Shown: positions 22,941-35,625, counted from the first letter of the stretch. The stretch: DNA of 64,000 nucleotides from Eonycteris spelaea (GCA_003508835.1 PUFA01000167.1:992001-1056000); one strand, 5' to 3'. Notes: generated from the sequence alone by a model not told the origin. Numbers and translations are program-made.

Positions 22941-23350
22941 GTAAGTATATACTTTTTCATTTAACTATATTGTAACCTAACCAAGCAAATGCCACTGACC
23001 AAATCATATATTGTTCATGTGGAATAATAATAATGGCAACTTTTCCAATTTGCTAATCTGAGATTGAAAATATCACATATGCAATCTTAAAGGCTTTAAA
23101 ACAGAGGTCTGCAGGCATGTGAGGCAACAAATACTTCCCTTGATACATAGTTATGTACTATGGTTTAAATTAGAGATGGAATACAATGATTGTATATCAA
23201 GATATGTGAACCTGAGAGTTTGGGTGTTTTTTTATTGTATTTTTTAAAGAGTAAGCGTGTCATATTTTAAAACAACATGCTTTTAACACTAATATAAATC
23301 ATGGGTGCCTTTCTTCATATTTTACTACCAAAGATTTTAAAGTGAATGGT
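22941..23350. other. unassigned A/T-rich sequence
   Basis: I see no gene, repeat family or structured motif here. Confidence 0.5.
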
Positions 23351-23357
23351 TATATTT

Positions 23358-23525
23358 ATAAATTGGAATAAAATGTTAGCACTAGAAGGATTCTTAGTGA
23401 TCATTCATTCTATAAGTAAGGAAATTGAGGCCTAAACGGGCAAAATCACTTCTCCAAAGTCGTATAGCTCTGGTGACTGAACAAAATCTAGAGCGTGATT
23501 TCCAGGTCAAGCAACTTTCCCAGTG
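23358..23525 (-). mobile_element. MIR-like fragment, minus strand
   Basis: 'taaggaaattgaggcctaaa' then 'atcacttctccaaagtcgta' resemble antisense MIR. The rest is diverged. Confidence 0.45.
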
Positions 23526-24526
23526 ATTTTCAAACTGTCTGGGAGCTCAGGGTTTCCTGGAGGCGTTCAGGCTGCCTTCGGGAGAGAGTTCCTCACCTTC
23601 TTTAAGTAGAATCACACTACTTTTAGTGTTTTATATATTGCGGTTCTACTTAAAATTTTAAATTAGAGAAAAGGATCATAGTGTTAAAATGAATATAATT
23701 TAAAAAACTAGTAACCGTGTCTTATCCATCCAAATGGTGATTGAAAATTTTCCCTGTAGCAACGATTCAATGTTAAGATGAGTGAAGATACTCATTATTT
23801 GCATTCATATATTTTATTTAAATTGATTCTTTAAGTAAATGAGTCCTAAATATGTCTACAGATAAAGATATAGATGCAAATAAAACTAAATAAAATCCTC
23901 TCTTTTGCTGTCTTTATAATCAGCAGGCTTCTTCTTCACTTTGCCAGCATGCTACCTAGCTATTTGAAAATGAAGAAAAATAAAATATGGTAGAGGCCAT
24001 GAGACGAAATAAAAAAAGCAAGCAAGTCCAGGATTCTGTAAACTCACACAGCACTCACCTGGTGGAAGCCTGATATAATGTTGTGTATAAATGGCTAGGA
24101 GCTTATCAGATTTATACTATTTTATAGCAGGAACATTTATTTTCACAGGTCTATTTCTTCTCAAGAATTTCTTCCTTAATGTTGATTGATATCAGATTAA
24201 TAACGGCACATATTTCCCTAACTTTCTTACATATTACTGTTAATAGTAATATTCTCCTTTCTAGCATTATGGTGACTACAGCTATCCATGTCTTCTCGGG
24301 ATCATGGAATGGCCTATATTTTAGTCCCTGTGGGCTTTCTGACTTTCTAGTTAACTGAATCTAGTTGATTCAGACTATTTAGGGCCTGAAATTGTTCATT
24401 AATTATTTCATCCTCCCTTAATCCTAAAAGGATTTGATCACCAACATAAATTTGATTAGACTGTTTAAAAAAATAAAATCCAAGCACGAACATATCTTGA
24501 AGTGTTTTTTTTTTTTTCTCCATTAG
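23526..24526. other. unassigned A/T-rich sequence
   Basis: No repeat family is recognised. Sequence before 24527 includes a long T tract (24505-24517) serving as polypyrimidine tract for the exon candidate. A donor-like CACCAG|GTGAGT on the minus strand at 24053-24061 has no convincing matching acceptor. Confidence 0.4.
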
Positions 24527-24574
24527 GACAACTCAATTTGCCCAGTGATAATTCACAAATACTCTACATTCCAG
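24527..24574 (+). other. candidate 48-bp micro-exon (unproven)
   Basis: A 13-T tract followed by CTCCATTAG gives a strong acceptor, and TTCCAG|GTGAGTTTC a strong donor. The enclosed 48 bp is a multiple of three with two of three frames open (one reads D-N-S-I-C-P-V-I-I-H-K; another L-N-L-P-S-D-N-S-Q-I-L-Y). Frame-preserving short exons with such sites are typical of alternative cassette exons. I do not recognise the peptide. Confidence 0.3.
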
Positions 24575-25125
24575 GTGAGTTTCTTTCCTTTATTAGAGTA
24601 ATTACAAAAAAGGAAGTACATCTCAAAAATACCAAAAGCATGGATTTCCCTTAAAAATTTTTTAACTTTCATAGAAAATTAAGATTATCTGCGCTATAGT
24701 TTTACTCTTTTGACACTTTAATAGGTATATAGATTTCCTCAATCCAGCTATTTTCCTTCACTACCTATGGTGATGTGGTTGCAATATTTAAAACCAAAGG
24801 CATGCCTAAACTCTGGCAATAATGTTTCTAAACTCATTCACCATGAAGAGAAAACTGATTAGAAAGGAGACAGGTCCCAACAGAAGATGGATTTGCTATT
24901 TCTAGAAACCATTGAAAAATCTAATTGCTTTCCTCTTGCTTTTGGATATTTCCACCAATGCAAGAAGGGCTAAGTTTGAGGAAACGTCTTCACCTTGCTC
25001 CTACTTATAATGTTTCTTTCTTGAGACTGCAAAGAGCGTTGGGTCTCCAAAGTAAATTTTTCTGAGACAATAGACTAATGCACTTAGGAGAGAAAATGAA
25101 AGTGTTTGTGTCTATGAATGATTAG
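24575..25125. other. unassigned A/T-rich sequence
   Basis: No gene or repeat is recognised downstream of the exon candidate. Confidence 0.45.
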
Positions 25126-25129
25126 ATCA

Positions 25130-25310
25130 ATAACTTGTTCATTTAATTAATATTATGAAGTACCTATTATGTGATAGGCACTGTGCTAGATAAAAACAAC
25201 TAATATACAATCATTGCCCTGGATGGGCTTACATATTAATTCTAATATGACTTAACTAATCATAGGCAGTAAGAAAAATACTATGGAAGTTCTAGGGGGA
25301 AGGAATGCCT
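25130..25310 (-). mobile_element. LINE-2 3' end, minus strand
   Basis: 'gaagtacctattatgtgata', 'ggcactgtgctagataaaaa' and 'attgccctggatgggcttac' match the antisense LINE-2 3' end. Confidence 0.6.
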
Positions 25311-25544
25311 CTAAGTATCACCCTATTCCCCTTTTAAAGCCCTTTTAAATTTGTTCTAAGCCAGTTCTACCAAAACTTACATTAGACTAGCAATTTATTA
25401 ATGGAAGATATATTATCAATTTTTAAGTTCTATACAGTTCAATATTATATCTGAATAATATATCATGAGATCTAGGAAAATTTGGGCTGATGGCTGAAAG
25501 CAAGAGCCTCAGAGCTGTCAAAGTGACTATCCTTCATGGCATGG

Positions 25545-25755
25545 TATTGTGGAGAGAACATAGATTTTGATCTAAATCCAAGTTCCTCCAGTTATTAATT
25601 AAATTAGCAGGAGCAAGTAACTTTGTTTTCCTCAGTCTTGATGTCCTTATGTGAAAAACAGCTAAAAAGAATATCTGCCTCATGGGATTGTTGCGAGAAT
25701 CAAAAGAGTTAATGTATATGAAAGCACTCTAAATTTTGAAGTTCAATAAAATAGT
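25545..25755 (+). mobile_element. MIR SINE, plus strand, near full length
   Basis: Ordered sense MIR motifs: 'ggtattgtggagagaacata', 'tcctccagttattaattaaa', 'ttttcctcagtcttgatgtc', 'catgggattgttgcgagaat', 'gagttaatgtatatgaaagc'. It ends in A/T-rich sequence. Confidence 0.75.
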
Positions 25756-26124
25756 ATTTTTAGAGCAAAAACACAATATGTCCATTCATCAACATGGAAA
25801 CAATATTGCTGTAGTCATGGTACCAAACTTTCAGATGAAGAATGCTCATCTAGTTGGCCAGAATGCTCATCTAAACTGAAAATGACTGCACGATTGTGAG
25901 TGTTTATGGCTAATACTACCATATGACTAGTTCACACTTTAAAGTAACAACTATTTGATTTTATGGAAAGAAAGATTCTAGTCTCGAAGAGGTTACTAAT
26001 TATTTAAAATTTATACAAAGCTGGATTAATAAACCAAAGGGGAAAACAAAACAAAAATTATCTTCATAATCACATGACAAAGTAATAAAAACATATCCTG
26101 AAAGGAAAGGAATTGTATTGATTG
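25756..26124. other. unassigned A/T-rich sequence
   Basis: It contains a short direct repeat of AGAATGCTCATCTA (about 25841 and 25860). Nothing else is recognised. Confidence 0.45.
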
Positions 26125-26590
26125 GGAGGGATGTTTTTGGTTGCAAATATCAGAAGACCCCACAAACACTGGTTTAAGACAAAAAGGTATTTATTGTTTA
26201 TTTAACAAGAGTCTTGTTGTAGATAATCCCAGGGCTTGTTGGGGGCTCAACAATGTTAGGGCTCTGGGTTAGCATCTTTGACATTATCTTCATCTTCTAT
26301 CACGTTGTCGCCTCATGAGCAATCATAAGATATATGTTTCGACGCCAAGCCTCAGGCCTTTACATCAATATCGCAGACAGGAAGAATAGAAGCACTCCAA
26401 GAAAATCTTAAATTCTTACTCTTTTATCAGAAAACAAAATAATACGCGGAAAGCCCCTGGAGTTTCCCTTTACAACTGATTGGCCAGAATTGGGTCACGT
26501 GACCATCACTACCTGCAGGGGAAGCTGAGAAAACAAATATTCAACAAAAGAGATTGTGGCTGTAACATAAGGGCCTTGGACCAATCATGA
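26125..26590 (-). mobile_element. old interspersed repeat, family not named
   Basis: 'tttggttgcaaatatcagaa', 'gtttaagacaaaaaggtatt', 'tattgtttatttaacaagag' and 'ttggccagaattgggtcacg' form a pattern common in old placental repeats whose family I cannot name. A related texture appears at 28935-29370, 29648-29990 and 49430-49960. Confidence 0.4.
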
Positions 26591-27856
26591 TTCATTTCCT
26601 GAGGCCAGGCATATTGTGGCAAAACAAAGTCAGGGTTTTAATAATTAAGATGAAAGGAGGTTGAAAGACTTGGAAAACTCCCTGATGGTGTCTCTCTGAG
26701 AAATTTTGAATATGTATATGCAAACAGTTAAATGAGCTAAACCCTCTACAGAAGAAATATTCTTTTCCTTTTAAAAGAGAGATTTGAAAAACCATAGCCT
26801 GAATTTTATGTTTGTGATAAAGAAAGCCCAGTAGAGCAGCAAATACATATATATGTATATATGTATTTTTATATAAAATATATATACATAGCAAAAAATG
26901 TCAAACTAGAAGTCAATTGCCTCTCTACCCCGAAGCATGTCCACTCTGTGATACAGTGGTTGCTTTCTCTCTCGTGAAGTACCCTTCCTCTGAAATGGTT
27001 ATTTTAATGTTGGAGCCAACAAGTTCTTACCTATCCAAGTGTGAGTTCTGTGATTAATTATAAAGTATACAGCTCTTGTCAGCCCATCAGCCTTTTCTCT
27101 TAAGTCATTTAAAAAATATGTTTTCTAACCTAGGCGGGGCTTTGATAATACAAACAGAAACAGTTAAGAATCAATCTGCTAACTCAAAGAGAGAGCTGTT
27201 ACAATTTGTTCTCTTTTAATGTTATATTTCATTGATAGCTGACTTTACATCATTCTGTGTTTCATTGAAGCTAGATCTAAGTTGTGACAAATTGATTTTT
27301 TATAAATGCCGTCTCTTCAACCCTCACTGGATCTAGCCAGAGAAACACACCATCTCATGATTCTACTGAATATCCTCTGAGAAGGAACATTAGTTTCAGA
27401 AGGAATATTAGTCAAGGAATAGCTTTGAAAGTTGATGACACTGTGTATTAGTTCAGACTTTGAGTCCCTACTAAATTTTAGAAAGTGATCAGTCTGAGTG
27501 TTTTTCTTTTGACACTTAAAATAAAAAGTCTTGCTTTTTCCTCCTTCACAATTTTAATAAATTACAATAATATTTTTGTCACACCAGCTATCAAATTAAA
27601 TGAACCCCTTGCCAAAAAAAAAAAAATCCGAAAGAATAAATTTATACAACTTTTTACCCTCCCTCCTCCATTCAACTTATACCACCTCTCAGTCTGGTTT
27701 TCAGATATTAGTAAGTAATGGACTAATACACAGGAGGTGAATAGCCCCTCCCCTGCTCTGTAAATCAGAAAAGTCATTTACAGGAGCTGAGTGAATGGAG
27801 TGAGAGGTATGTGGCAAGGGAATTGAACCTTAATGGCCCCTCTAGAGCTATAAACG
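26591..27856. other. unassigned A/T-rich sequence
   Basis: Short TATA-rich stretches near 26845-26890 and an A12 tract at 27615. The minus-strand frame at 26592-26894 is driven by TA repeats. No gene seen. Confidence 0.45.
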
Positions 27857-27857
27857 T

Positions 27858-27990
27858 CTATCTCTCTACCAGTCTCTCTCTCTCCCCCACTCCCCTCTCT
27901 CCCCCCTACCCTATCTTTCTCCCCTTCCTCATTCTCTGTTCATCTCTCACAGTCATCCTCTCCACACCCCTCTCGGTTTACAAATCTCTC
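27858..27990. repeat. CT-rich pyrimidine tract
   Basis: A long stretch dominated by CTCTCT and CCCC runs on the plus strand. Polypurine/polypyrimidine tracts of this sort can adopt triplex (H-DNA) structure. The plus-strand frame at 27811-28041 is an artefact of it. Confidence 0.8.
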
Positions 27991-28089
27991 ATGCTTGGGC
28001 ATATTGTCTTAACAAGAACTGGTCTAGCAAACATTGAATGAAAAATTCTCCCAAGTGTCTAAGTCACTCCTTGGAGTAAATATCACCTA

Positions 28090-28170
28090 AAAAATATATA
28101 AATATATATTATATAAAATATAAATATATATAAATATATATATATAAAATATATAAATTTATTTTTTAAA
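28090..28170. repeat. A/T-rich imperfect (TAAATATA)n tract
   Basis: Irregular TATAAATATA units followed by a short (TG)n at 28172-28183. Confidence 0.8.
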
Positions 28171-28183
28171 TCTGTGTGTGTGT

Positions 28184-28829
28184 GAGATGTAGGAGAGTAG
28201 ATAGCAGCTTTGACGGAGATTGAAGGCAAATTAAGCTGAAGCTAATCCGTAGGTGTTTATAATCTGCTATGGATAACAGAGATGACTATGTAGTTTTCAA
28301 CTTGTTCTGGTTCAAATTAAATAATTTGTTTTCTGAAGAATTCTACTGAGACACAGGAGGGAGCAAATTCTTCTTCCCAGTCAGTTAACTGATCATCTAT
28401 CATGAATATCTTCAGAGATTCTTTAGAAAAAGTTGGGATGGAAAAAAAACAGTAATTAGAAGAGCTTAGATTGTAATTATAAGTCTTATGGACTTTCCTT
28501 CTAAAAGCTTGATTTATTAGTGTTTGAAGAACACACAGTAAATTCTCAATAAACATTTTGAATAAGTAAATAACTAAAATTAAAAAGTGGGACCCAATCT
28601 GTGACTTCTTCAGATAACTTTTATTTGGAATGGAATTTAGCTGCTACATGACTTGTAAGTGAGGAGAAAATAATTTTTATATTTATTTGTAACTAAAGTG
28701 AGAGTTTAAATTCACAATGTAGATTTGTATAAGTGAAACTTTATGCCAAAAGTCAAAAGTCCTATTCTTTGGAAAGTAAGACTCTTAAATGGACAGAAAT
28801 GGTTCTTACTCTATGAAGAATGACTGTGC
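28184..28829. other. unassigned A/T-rich sequence
   Basis: I see no gene or recognisable repeat. Confidence 0.45.
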
Positions 28830-28925
28830 AAAAATTTTGAACTAGATGCTGAACTAGGCATTGTGGATAGAAAACGCTCAGTGTTGTTCCTTGCCCTTGA
28901 AGTAGTCATAGTCTAGTGGTAGTCC
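28830..28925 (-). mobile_element. LINE-2 3' fragment, minus strand
   Basis: 'tgaactaggcattgtggata', 'ttccttgcccttgaagtagt' and 'catagtctagtggtag' fit antisense LINE-2 near its 3' end. Confidence 0.5.
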
Positions 28926-28934
28926 AATGAGATG

Positions 28935-29370
28935 GTTTGGGTCAGGGTCTCAGGAAAAACAAACGACACATTCAAAAGGGTAATGTAAAGAGGATTTAAT
29001 GATGGAAGCATGTACAGACGAAAGCTAGGATTAAGAAAAACCACAAGATATGATGAAGCACTCAGAGACTAGCAAATAGCAAGCTGTTACTGTTACCGGT
29101 TTCTGGAACCTGATGAGGGAGATATCCATAGGGAGGGGCTCCTGGAAAGGAGCTGCATAGAGGAGCTATGTTCTTTATATAGAGATATGCAGAACCTATC
29201 AAACGGTAGCCTGACAGAGAGAACATCTAATTTCCTGACTTCCATTGGCCAAATTGGTTTGGAAACCAGAGGTCCAGGGACTCTGGGATATGCAATCTGC
29301 ACAGTCTCCCTGGGTACAGATCATGATGGAGAGGCATAGAGAGTAGATTTGGAGAGCCAGAGAGAATATA
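28935..29370. mobile_element. old interspersed repeat, family not named
   Basis: 'ggtctcaggaaaaacaaacg', 'gaggatttaatgatggaagc', 'actcagagactagcaaatag' and 'ctgacttccattggccaaat' occur in the order of a common old mammalian repeat. Unclassified by eye. Confidence 0.4.
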
Positions 29371-29394
29371 AAGAAAGGTTAGGTAGAACAAATA

Positions 29395-29645
29395 ATTATA
29401 CTAAAAGATGAACAGTGCTATATTTATATTAGTGTTGGATGTTGAGTGAGGGCTTGACAAGTTGAGATATTGGTCCTGGAAGAAATAGCATATGTAAGAG
29501 GGTCACAAAAGGGAGCATGTTGCTTGGGAAAAGGCAGGAAGGTCTGTGAGTAGAGGGTTGAGTGTGAAGGGTGCAAGGAAGAAGTTGTAGATCAGGATGG
29601 AGAAATGTGTTTGGTGGGCAGGTCACTGTGTGAAAGACTACTAGT
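29395..29645 (-). mobile_element. possible LINE-2 fragment, minus strand
   Basis: Purine-rich text resembling antisense LINE-2 ORF2 flanks. It ends where another repeat begins at 29648. Weak assignment. Confidence 0.35.
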
Positions 29646-29647
29646 TA

Positions 29648-29995
29648 GGCTATAGATTTGGCTGCTGTAATGGAGATCCGAAATAACAGTGGCTTACAAC
29701 AATAAAAGTTATTCTTCCCTTATAGTACACTGAGCTAGTGGGCATCTCTGCTCTGAGAAGTTATCAGAGGCCCAAACTCCTTTTATTGCTTTGCCTTCAT
29801 TCACGTGGTTCAGAACAACTCATCACTATGTGCACATTCAAGTTAGCAAAAGGGAACATTTTTTCCCCCGGAGAAACAACCTAGAGATTTTACAGGTCAC
29901 TTCTACTCCCGCCCTATTGGCCAGAATGTAGTCACAAAACCACACTTTGTTGCAAGGAAAGTAAGGAAATGTAAACTTTAATATGAGCAGCTTTT
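29648..29995 (+). mobile_element. old interspersed repeat, family not named
   Basis: 'ggctgctgtaatggagatcc', 'gtggcttacaacaataaaag' and 'attggccagaatgtagtcac' are its landmarks. It supplies the C-terminal half of a 181-codon minus-strand frame (29838-30383), which is therefore not a gene. Confidence 0.45.
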
Positions 29996-30074
29996 TGCCC
30001 TTATACAACTCAGGGGGTCTATTATTATGAGGAAGATGGAGAAAATATTGGAGGAAAATTGGAATTCTTTGCCA

Positions 30075-30345
30075 CAAACATCTTGTGTACTTCCACGGTG
30101 AGGTCCTGGAGGTCTTGAAGAGGATGGAATCAATAGGAGGGAAGGAATGGTGGAAGAGGAAAGAGAATTTGTGATTAGAGAGGGTGATTTCAGTGTTCAA
30201 GGTATTGGAGTAGGAGTGAGTCAGGAATTGGCTTGGGTGAGTCAAGTGGTGATAGATGAGATTCCCAGAGTAAAAGAGGTGCAGAGGCCTTAGGCTACGA
30301 GTCTCACATGTAGAAACTACTGGTACAGAAGGCAGTTGTCTTCTG
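30075..30345 (-). mobile_element. possible LINE-2 fragment, minus strand
   Basis: Purine-rich 'aggtcctggaggtcttgaag' to 'gtcaagtggtgatagatgag'. Tentatively the continuation of the LINE-2 at 29395-29645 interrupted by the repeat at 29648-29995. Confidence 0.3.
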
Positions 30346-31395
30346 ATCCTACACTGTGAATACTGTTGCTTTTCCCATCCCATGTATTTAGTAGCTAAAA
30401 TAAAATGGGAGCTATTTATCAGGTTATATTCTGATCCCTGGATTGTCTTAGAAAAAAAAAATGGTTTTTACAAGTATAGGATTGCAAAACAATGCTGGAT
30501 AAGGGATTTACACTTTCTTTCCAACGCAGGCCACTCACTGCTGGTGGGCACTGAATGCTAGGTATGTTGGTTGCTAACGTGATTTATGGCAGTCCCTTTG
30601 CATTCAGCTACATTCTGCGACCTTTCTTTCAGTGTCCTCTGCCTTGATAAAATCGCTCTATGTCAAGTCCTCTTAATCCTTTTTTGGGATCAAGTATGAA
30701 ACAATTTCCAAAGCACTCAACTCTAACTTTCTTTAAAGCTTATTGTTTATTCCCTGAAGACTGAATAATACATTTCAAAGTTGAAGAATTACAAGCTGCT
30801 GCTCTGTACACAGTGCCTTTAACTTTTATTCAGATATTCAGTATGGCCTCACATGAACCTTTTTTTCTTTTTTACACATAAATGTTAGCTCCCCAAAGTT
30901 AGTCGCTTGGGTCTGCAGCTAATCAGTTATAGGCCCAAATGTGTAACATTATCTAATTGGGCACATGAGAGGGCAGTTGTATATAGAAGAAAAAATGGTA
31001 ATAAAGTTGTTATGCACAAAAGTAGTATTGCAAAAAACAAAAACAAAAAAAGTGTGGGAGACCTGGAAATTTGGTCTCTGACAGTCCATTTGTCCCTTTG
31101 ACTACCCATTCATCATTTCATTCAAAAATTGTGCAAAGTGGCAATCTCTATAGAACTCCCTAGATTAAAAGATTATTGTCTCCAGTTCTTGAAGAGTTTA
31201 TATGCTATAACTTGAGCAGACTCAGTCTTGAGGTGTGGTCGAGAAGAAAGGAAGGAAAGGAGATTATGCACCAACATAGTCTTAATTACTATGTAAAGCT
31301 TTACATATATAAGCTTATTAATGATTGAGACTAAGGGAGACAAAGACTAGTATTGCAGTTTAGTAGAAGAACACAGATGTATAAATAACTGTAAG
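30346..31395. other. unassigned sequence
   Basis: No gene. Short frames on both strands near 30907-31109 overlap each other and have no domain content. Confidence 0.45.
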
Positions 31396-31399
31396 CCCA

Positions 31400-31800
31400 T
31401 GTCATTGGTGCTATAATAAAAGTAGGAGCTCAGGTAAGGGACAAGCTGATTCTGCCTGGGAAAGGTGAAGAAAGCTTTCCAGAGGAGCCCAAAGTGCAAC
31501 TGAATCCAGATTGGTGATCAGGACTTGCTCAGGTAGAAAGGTGGAAAAGCACTGTAGGTGACAAGAACAGTTGGCACAAAAGCGTGGAGATGTGAGGAGC
31601 AGGGCAAGTTTGGAAAATGTCAAGTGGTTAAGTGCGAAGAGTAAAGATTAGAGCAGTGGGTTGGGATTCTGTATGCCAAGCTAAGGCATTTGAATTGTAT
31701 AATGTAGGCAATGAGTAGCTAATTGAAAGTTCATAAACATGGGAGTAACATGACCAGATTTATATTTGGGAAAGATGACAGCGGGAAGTCAGGAAAGGGA
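31400..31800 (-). mobile_element. LINE-2 internal fragment, minus strand
   Basis: 'gaaagctttccagaggagcc', 'ttggcacaaaagcgtggaga' and especially 'gggagtaacatgaccagatt' match antisense LINE-2 ORF2 and its 3' flank. Confidence 0.6.
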
Positions 31801-33135
31801 GGAAAAGACTAAATTTACTCCTTTTCAGGGGAGGAGGCAGGTAGATGGGTTAAAGGGTGTCAAATATGTGATGACAGAAAGAAATCTAACTATGGGAAGT
31901 GAACACACAGTGTAAAAATATATATATGCCTTACTGTTAAAGTGTGCAGCTGAAACTTACTGGATTTCGTTAACCGATGTCACCATAAAAAATTAAAAAT
32001 AATAATAATGAAAGAAAGTTATTTTTGTAATTATTTCTTAAATAAATCTCATGTGTCTTACAAATCAAACGGTAAAAATAATAAAATAAATTTACTCACT
32101 TTCATTCCAAAGTCAACAGAATATAGTTCTTTGTCTCCTTTGTAGTTTTAAGCCATTCATTTTATTTTATATGCTCAAAATTTGTACTTGATGACCACAT
32201 TTAAGGGAACTTAAACCTAAGAGATACTACACTGTCTTAATAGAACACAAGGAAACCCTTCAACAAATAAGAAATTGAGTGAAATTGTGAATCTGTCTGG
32301 CCAATCATGAGTTAGCTGAGTGCACAGCACACGCAGACATAAAAATGAAGCCAGAATCTGGAATGAGGTCATTAGTGCACACTTTCCTGGCACTGTAGGC
32401 AGACCACACAGATATTTAATGTACTGAACCCACCTTGAAATGCCCCTCAGCCCCAAGAGAACAAAATACTGAAAAAAATAAAGGAGAGGGGAGGATGCTG
32501 AATGATCCATAATACTGTCAATGTCACAATCCAGCCTGAACAGTAGAATAAAGTTAATGGGGAAAGTTCTTTAGTGCTTGTTCAACTGCCTGCTTCCCAA
32601 CTCTAGCAGAAAAGCAAGGAAATAGATATATCATTATCAAGTGTATCAGGAATGAATTTTAGGAATGTCTTATATACACAGAGTAGTTTCCTATATTTAT
32701 TTGAGGTGTGAATCTTTTGGACTGTGTGTTTGACCCCTCAGTACAGTCCCTCCACTGTAGACAGTCTTAAATAGTTTGTTTTTAAGACTGTTAATATTTT
32801 AATAATTAATTATTAAATTTATGACTTATTAATTTATGAGTCAAATATTAAAGTCAAGAATTTTTTAAAGTGTCAAGGAAATAGAAGTAATATTTTTCCT
32901 AGTGTTCAATAAATAAAAATTTCCTTGGAATAAACATTAAATCTATGTATAACATATATAAAGGAACATCTCTGGAAGTCAAATATGCTATCTGAGTTCT
33001 AAACATTATCTTCCAACTTAGAGGAGTTCATGGTTTAGAGTAGAATATTTTCATTTCAAATCTATGTACATTTCAACTGCTGAAAATATTTCCTAAACTC
33101 TTCCAGCATTACACTACTTGGTTATAGAGTCAAGT
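31801..33135. other. unassigned A/T-rich sequence
   Basis: No recognisable gene. A minus-strand frame at 32217-32510 (97 codons) has no familiar domain and lacks splice or promoter context. Confidence 0.45.
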
Positions 33136-33139
33136 ACAT

Positions 33140-33480
33140 ACAATTCAACTAACATTTATCAAACATTTACTTAGAGATTAAACACCTTCTATGAGCAAGG
33201 TACCAATTGGGCAAAGTATACTTCAGGAAATGCATACTTAGTAAAATCTAATGTCTGCATGCAAGAAGCATAGAAAGTAAATAAAAAATAATAGTACAAT
33301 GATGCAGAATATGCTCTGTGCCCTAAGGTTCAATGGAGAGGTGACCATGGGTTAGAGAAATCAGGAAGGCTTCAAGGAAAAGAGACATTTGACCTGGAGT
33401 CATGATGGATAGGTAGGATTTCAATAGGCAGAAAGTGAGAAGGAAATTCAGGTAAAAACAAGGACTTAATTTGAGAAAAG
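33140..33480 (-). mobile_element. LINE-2 fragment, minus strand
   Basis: 'aacatttatcaaacatttac', 'ttctatgagcaaggtaccaa' and 'gaaggcttcaaggaaaagag' follow the antisense LINE-2 order from its 3' end inward. Confidence 0.55.
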
Positions 33481-35525
33481 AATTTCCTGTTTTACCGGTA
33501 TGTATACAAAGGGAGTAGGGAGACTAAGGTGGGAAGGTGAGCTGCTGTCATGAGGTCTCTGGACTCAGACGTCAGCCTGAGGAGTCTGGACCAGATTCAG
33601 TCAGCAGTGGGGCTCCATTCAAGTCAATGTGACATGATGTGACATGACACTGCTTTGTTTATGCTCTGATGCCCATGCTTTTGTACTCAGTCACATTCTC
33701 CCTCTAAAAGGGTGAAGCTGGTTCTCCAGCCCTGGGGGAGAGATTGGTTCTGTACTGCAGATTTACCTGGAGGGCAGAGTACAGTAGGGGTCATTTGGAT
33801 ATGCTTCCCCCCACTCCCTCAGGGATGATCTAACTGCTCAGTGTGGCCTCTGTGTCCTGGCATTTAGGTGTCATTTTAGCTCCTGAATATTTTCTGAAGT
33901 GAAGGGAAAAAAGTCATCATCCACAAATATTTAAATGCCTCCTAAATGAGCAACAGCAGTTTCGTCCTGCTCTAGATTCATGGTAAAGGAGCAATCCCAG
34001 CCAGAAGCCAAAACATAGCTTGAACTCATGTTAGAATAGGAAAGGGCTGAGGATGGTGCACCCAGTAGATAGGCCATAGAATACTACACTATTATATAAT
34101 ATCTTCCCAGATAATTTCTTTGAATTTCTAATCTAGGAAAAGCAGGAACAGTGTTAGGTATTTGGGGAGATACAAAAAACATGGTAGCCATTCCCGAAAC
34201 ACAGAAATTGAATAGAAACTTTAGCTTATAAATAATATACACCATATAACAGGATACATAAGTAATATATAAAGTCTCAAGATGTTTTCTGCTGTGTTTT
34301 GTTCAATATACACAAACCTTGTTTAGATGCCATCTTACTGGAGGGCTTGGTGCCCTGTTTGTCCATTCTGACCACCAGAAGCTAGGCTACAGTAGTCAGT
34401 TGGGTCCCTGTAGTACAAATACAGATTTTTTAACAGTACCTAAAATGATTCTTTCACTTGATACAGAAATCTTAATCAAGAATGACTGAAACCCTTGTAC
34501 AATGAGAGTTTTAGAGTAGAAACTCTTTTTGATAAAACCAAAAGCAATAATAGGTCAATTAATCCAAACCTTTGGTTAAAACCCCAAATCCTAAAAAATA
34601 CAATAATGAAAAATAACATGCTTTGACAATATTTTTATGTAGAACGTAAAGTTAAGGCCTTTTTTCCCCCTTAGTGTAGATCTGCATTTTGGAGACTTTT
34701 TTGCATAAATTATATTCATAATGTATCTATTTCTAGTTTCAGTTTATTTAAAGTAAAGCAGACATTTCTGAGGCAGCCCAAATCTAGAATCTGATAGGAC
34801 TTTTAAAATTCCTCATGCAATCTTTTAAACTTTTTTTCCTCGTACCTATTGTAACAGTAATTTTTTTAATCACTCAGAATTCTTGAGACTTTCCAAAGCA
34901 TTTAACTTAATTTTCAGAAACAGTTACTTTCCTTTTTGTTCTCCTAGTCTGTTAGTTTTCATAATAATTAAAATATGCTTAGTTGAATGAATTAAAATAC
35001 TACGATCACAAGTCTAAAGAACCCCAAACTGCTCAAGAACAAATACAACTGACTTTTGTTTGGTAAACCACAGCAGAAGTGGGAGCAGAGCCCTTGGGTA
35101 TCTTTGAGTGTGTGTGGTTGCCGCCCTCAAGTGCTCAGCATGTTGTGCATATCAGAAAATCCGTTTTGCAAATTGATTGAAGAACATCTGTGAATCTAGC
35201 AAGTTAGTCAAGCGAAAGTAGTTGAGAGCTTCTACTGTGTAAAGTTAGCTAAGCAGCTAATTTATGTGTATTTAACCACCTGGAATATGCTATGTGATTC
35301 TGGATTAATATCACTTAAGAACTGGTTAAATACACACAGACATATACATACCTAAAAGCAAAAATATTTTTAGCAGGTATGGATAAAGGAAATGTTGGTT
35401 CCGGCCTCGTGGTAAGCTTCCACTCATTTGCCTATTGATATTCTTGAGTGTTCTACCCTGACTGTCCATCTGTGCCGTAATATCTATATATCAGGACTTT
35501 TATGTTAATTGCAGAATTTAAAAAT
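33481..35525. other. unassigned sequence
   Basis: 33.5-33.95 kb is somewhat more G+C-rich and includes TGTGACATGA twice in tandem (about 33629-33649). No gene or clear repeat family is recognised. Confidence 0.4.
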
Positions 35526-35527
35526 AT

Positions 35528-35625
35528 CTCAATAAAATGTATACAGTGCTTACCTTATAGGCTTTTGTAAGAATTAATGAAACAACACATGTTGAGTATT
35601 TACCACAGAGCACACAAAGTTTATT
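35528..35625 (+). mobile_element. MIR 3' fragment, plus strand
   Basis: 'taccttataggcttttgtaa' then 'gaattaatgaaacaacacat' match the sense MIR 3' half. A donor-like motif on the minus strand here is part of the SINE. Confidence 0.5.

Noticed and set aside
24053..24061. Strong minus-strand splice donor (CACCAG|GTGAGT)
   Set aside because: No credible acceptor within exon distance, so no exon is proposed.
29838..30383. 181-codon minus-strand open frame, the longest in the window
   Set aside because: It runs across at least two repeat-like segments, has no recognisable domain, and lacks splice or promoter context.
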